The notes below the pieces were generated by a model. The model ran no database searches. It saw only the letters and a list, made by a program, of their open reading frames with translations, and was not told the DNA's origin. The translations under genes and the position numbers were made by a program. Below are positions 5,519 through 7,072 of a stretch of 7,072 nt of DNA, one piece after another. Each line of letters starts with the position of its first letter. Position 1 is the stretch's first letter. The DNA comes from Gemmatimonadota bacterium (GTDB taxonomy: Bacteria; GCA-2686955), in assembly GCA_026991065.1 (NCBI GenBank), contig JALXCG010000242.1, positions 1 to 7,072 on the forward strand. The letters are read 5' to 3'.

Positions 5519-5558
5519 GGAATTGCATATCTCAATCTGATCCCGGAAGGAGCGTCCC

Positions 5559-7072
5559 ATGCATTGTATTGCTTCGACTGATCACTGCCACCCGCGCAAT
5601 CGGCGCATTCTGGTTGTACTCGCAATGGCGGTCTTGCCGGCCGGCGGTTCCGTGGAGGGCGCCGTGGCCGCTCCGCCGGGTTTTCCCTGTGGCGATCACG
5701 GCAGCGACCTCGCCACCTGTGTCGATTATTCGGGCAAGCCGCACTGGGAAAACGGCGTCTTGCCGAGTCGCAGTCCCGGAGGGATTGGGGTTGATATCGA
5801 CGGCGGCCTGGGGTTCATGACCTCCGACGACATTTACGATGATGGCTGGCTGCAGCTTTATGATCTGCGCAATCCGGCAAATCCGCGAGAACTTGGTGGG
5901 GTGAGGTTGTGGGAGCCGGTTTCGGTGCGGGCGCGGGGTGATTTCGCTTATGTTGCCGAGGGCCACCAGGGGCTGCGCGTGGTGGATGTGCACAACCCCA
6001 ATGCACCCCGGGTGATCGGCAAGGTCAACACGCCCGGGCATGCCAACAATGTGTGGTTGAGCGGTGACTATGCGTATGTTGCCGACGGCTCGGGCGGGCT
6101 GGTGATCGCCGACGTCAGTGATCCGGACAATCCGGCGTTCACCGGTCATTTGCCGACACCGGGGACGACCGCGGGAGTGTTCGCCGACGGAAAGTGGGCC
6201 TATCTGGCGGATGGTCCCAACGGTTTGGTGACGGTCAATGTGATCGATCCGGCTGCTCCCTATGCCGTGGCGACTGTCGCTACACCGGGGCTGGCCAAGG
6301 CGGTATGGGTGTCCGCGGACCATGCCTACGTGGCAATGGGCGGCGCGGGTCTGGGGGTGGTGGATGTGAGCAATCCGGAAGCTCCGGTATGGGTGCGGCA
6401 GGTTCCCATCGGTGGCGAATGTGAGGATCTTTGTGTCGAGGGCGACCGTATCTACCTGGTCTCCTACGGTGAGAGCAGTCTGGTGGTGGCGGATATCAGC
6501 GATCGCGACAATCCACGCCTGATCGGGAATTGTTTTGTCGGTGATGTCTACGACATTGGGGTGGACAATGGCGTGATTGTCGTTTCTGCCGGGGGCAACG
6601 ATGCCGGGATGACGGTGTTGCGGGCGGGCGATGGGTACTCCGCCAAGCAGTTTTGGCAGGGGCGGCCGGGAGTGGGCGCCGGCTGGCGGATCGGGGTAGC
6701 CGATGGGACGGTTGCCTGCATTGCCGGTCGGGACGGCATTCTGCGCACGGTTGATGTGAGCGCGCCGGCGGCGCCGGGAATGCTTGGAGAGGCGCTGTTT
6801 GGCGGTTTGCCCAACGCGGTCGCGGCGCGGGAGGGGATCGCTGGTGTCGCCACCGAAGAGGAGGGAGTGACATTCTTCGATATCAGCGATCCGCGGGTGC
6901 CGCGGGTGCTGTCCACGGTGGAGACGAGCGGCAGTGCGACGGCGGTGGAGCTGCCCGGGGATGGCTATGCTTATGTTGCCACTCTGCTGGCCGCCGAGGC
7001 GGTGGTGGTGGTCGATCTGCAGGCGGGGGGAGAGCCGGTGGCCGTGGCCAGTGTCGCCATGGAGGCGGGGGC
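5559..7072 (+). CDS. Secreted LVIVD-repeat beta-propeller protein, 3' end cut by window edge
   Basis: 504 residues are visible and the frame is open at the right edge. The start ATG at 5559 has AAGGAG (5547-5552) six bases upstream. Residues 1-37 look like a signal peptide: RNRR (13-16), hydrophobic core about 17-28, and probable cleavage after AVA (35-37). A short linker with two cysteines (C44, C54) follows. From about residue 83 come tandem repeats of about 42 residues, each with a Y-x-Y-V-A-D-G opening and a V-V-D-V-S-D-P-x-x-P turn. Repeats start near residues 83, 129, 171, 213, 255, 297, 339, 384, 427 and 470; 339-383 is degenerate. This is the LVIVD type of beta-propeller, which occurs in large surface or secreted proteins, usually of unknown function. 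C288 and C292 (ECEDLC) and C325 are additional cysteines. No lipobox is present. Substrate or partner cannot be told. Confidence 0.88.
   Translation, partial: MHCIASTDHCHPRNRRILVVLAMAVLPAGGSVEGAVAAPPGFPCGDHGSDLATCVDYSGKPHWENGVLPSRSPGGIGVDIDGGLGFMTSDDIYDDGWLQLYDLRNPANPRELGGVRLWEPVSVRARGDFAYVAEGHQGLRVVDVHNPNAPRVIGKVNTPGHANNVWLSGDYAYVADGSGGLVIADVSDPDNPAFTGHLPTPGTTAGVFADGKWAYLADGPNGLVTVNVIDPAAPYAVATVATPGLAKAVWVSADHAYVAMGGAGLGVVDVSNPEAPVWVRQVPIGGECEDLCVEGDRIYLVSYGESSLVVADISDRDNPRLIGNCFVGDVYDIGVDNGVIVVSAGGNDAGMTVLRAGDGYSAKQFWQGRPGVGAGWRIGVADGTVACIAGRDGILRTVDVSAPAAPGMLGEALFGGLPNAVAAREGIAGVATEEEGVTFFDISDPRVPRVLSTVETSGSATAVELPGDGYAYVATLLAAEAVVVVDLQAGGEPVAVASVAMEAG

Larger units (their letters stand above)
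4778..5558. other. 780-base gap between divergent genes, no supported gene
   Basis: Open frames exist here on both strands, but all are low-complexity (proline, arginine, alanine, glycine-rich), lack recognisable domains and look like by-products of high GC. The right-to-left side (4778-5000) is less GC-rich and should contain the promoter of the diiron gene. I see an isolated TTGACA on the minus strand (5000-4995, within the inverted repeat TGTTG-T-CAACA) but no good -10 box at the right spacing. The middle (about 5040-5463) is extremely GC-rich and dense in inverted repeats. These include GCGAAAC/GTTTCGC (5036-5042 and 5090-5096), the palindrome AACCGCGGTT (5074-5083), and TTCCCC/GGGGAA (5238-5243 and 5248-5253), plus those listed separately. 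I recognise no tRNA, RNase P, tmRNA, 6S or SRP RNA consensus. Confidence 0.6.

Noticed and set aside
4780-5625. 281-codon minus-strand frame filling the divergent gap and overlapping the propeller start
   Set aside because: Proline/arginine/alanine-rich with no domain, and it would overlap the well-supported propeller start and ribosome-binding site.
5532-6323. 263-codon frame on the minus strand opposite the propeller gene
   Set aside because: It is antisense to a clear signal peptide and regular 42-residue repeats. Its product (I, H, P, R-rich) has no recognisable domain and is the expected mirror of the repeat codons.
1-7072. CRISPR array, insertion sequence, tRNA or rRNA
   Set aside because: No regularly spaced direct repeats, transposase frame with terminal repeats, tRNA T-arm/anticodon pattern or rRNA-like stretch was seen on either strand.

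Overview
The window comes from a high-GC bacterium, probably Gram-negative and diderm, since the right-hand gene encodes an exported beta-propeller protein. The phylum cannot be assigned from the sequence. About two thirds of the window lies on the minus strand and encodes one tightly packed membrane operon. The right-hand fifth is on the plus strand and diverges from it.

Positions 1-4094 (minus, read right to left) hold a seven-gene Mrp/Mnh-type multisubunit cation:proton antiporter module in the order mrpE - mrpF - mrpG - MbhD-like (DUF4040) - mrpB - mrpC - mrpD. Every junction overlaps by one to eight bases, so the genes are almost certainly co-transcribed and translationally coupled. mrpD runs off the left edge. 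No NuoL-like MrpA precedes mrpE. The two C-terminal pieces of a standard MrpA are present in another form: one as the free MbhD-like gene, the other fused to the N-terminus of MrpB. This layout resembles the antiporter half of archaeal Mbh/Mbs-type complexes more than the classical Bacillus mrpABCDEFG operon. Whether further D-type subunits, a separate MrpA or redox subunits follow lies beyond the left edge.

Positions 4095-4330 form a 236-base leader between the operon and the next gene upstream, and contain a nested inverted repeat and a perfect 16-base palindrome. Positions 4331-4777 (minus) encode a compact, rubredoxin-less rubrerythrin/ferritin-like diiron protein. Its position upstream on the same strand allows read-through into mrp, but the gap makes a separate mrp promoter possible.

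Positions 4778-5558 are a 780-base gap between divergent genes. No convincing gene is visible. The gap contains phased A/T tracts near the diiron gene, a very GC-rich middle full of inverted repeats (best: 11-bp perfect arms with a second stem inside), a hairpin that displays a Shine-Dalgarno-like sequence, and a plausible promoter before the plus-strand gene.

Positions 5559-7072 (plus) encode the first 504 residues of a secreted LVIVD-repeat beta-propeller protein, cut by the right edge. The antiporter genes suggest sodium/proton homeostasis or an energy-coupling complex. The diiron protein suggests peroxide or oxygen stress. The propeller is an envelope or extracellular protein of unknown role with no evident functional tie to the rest.
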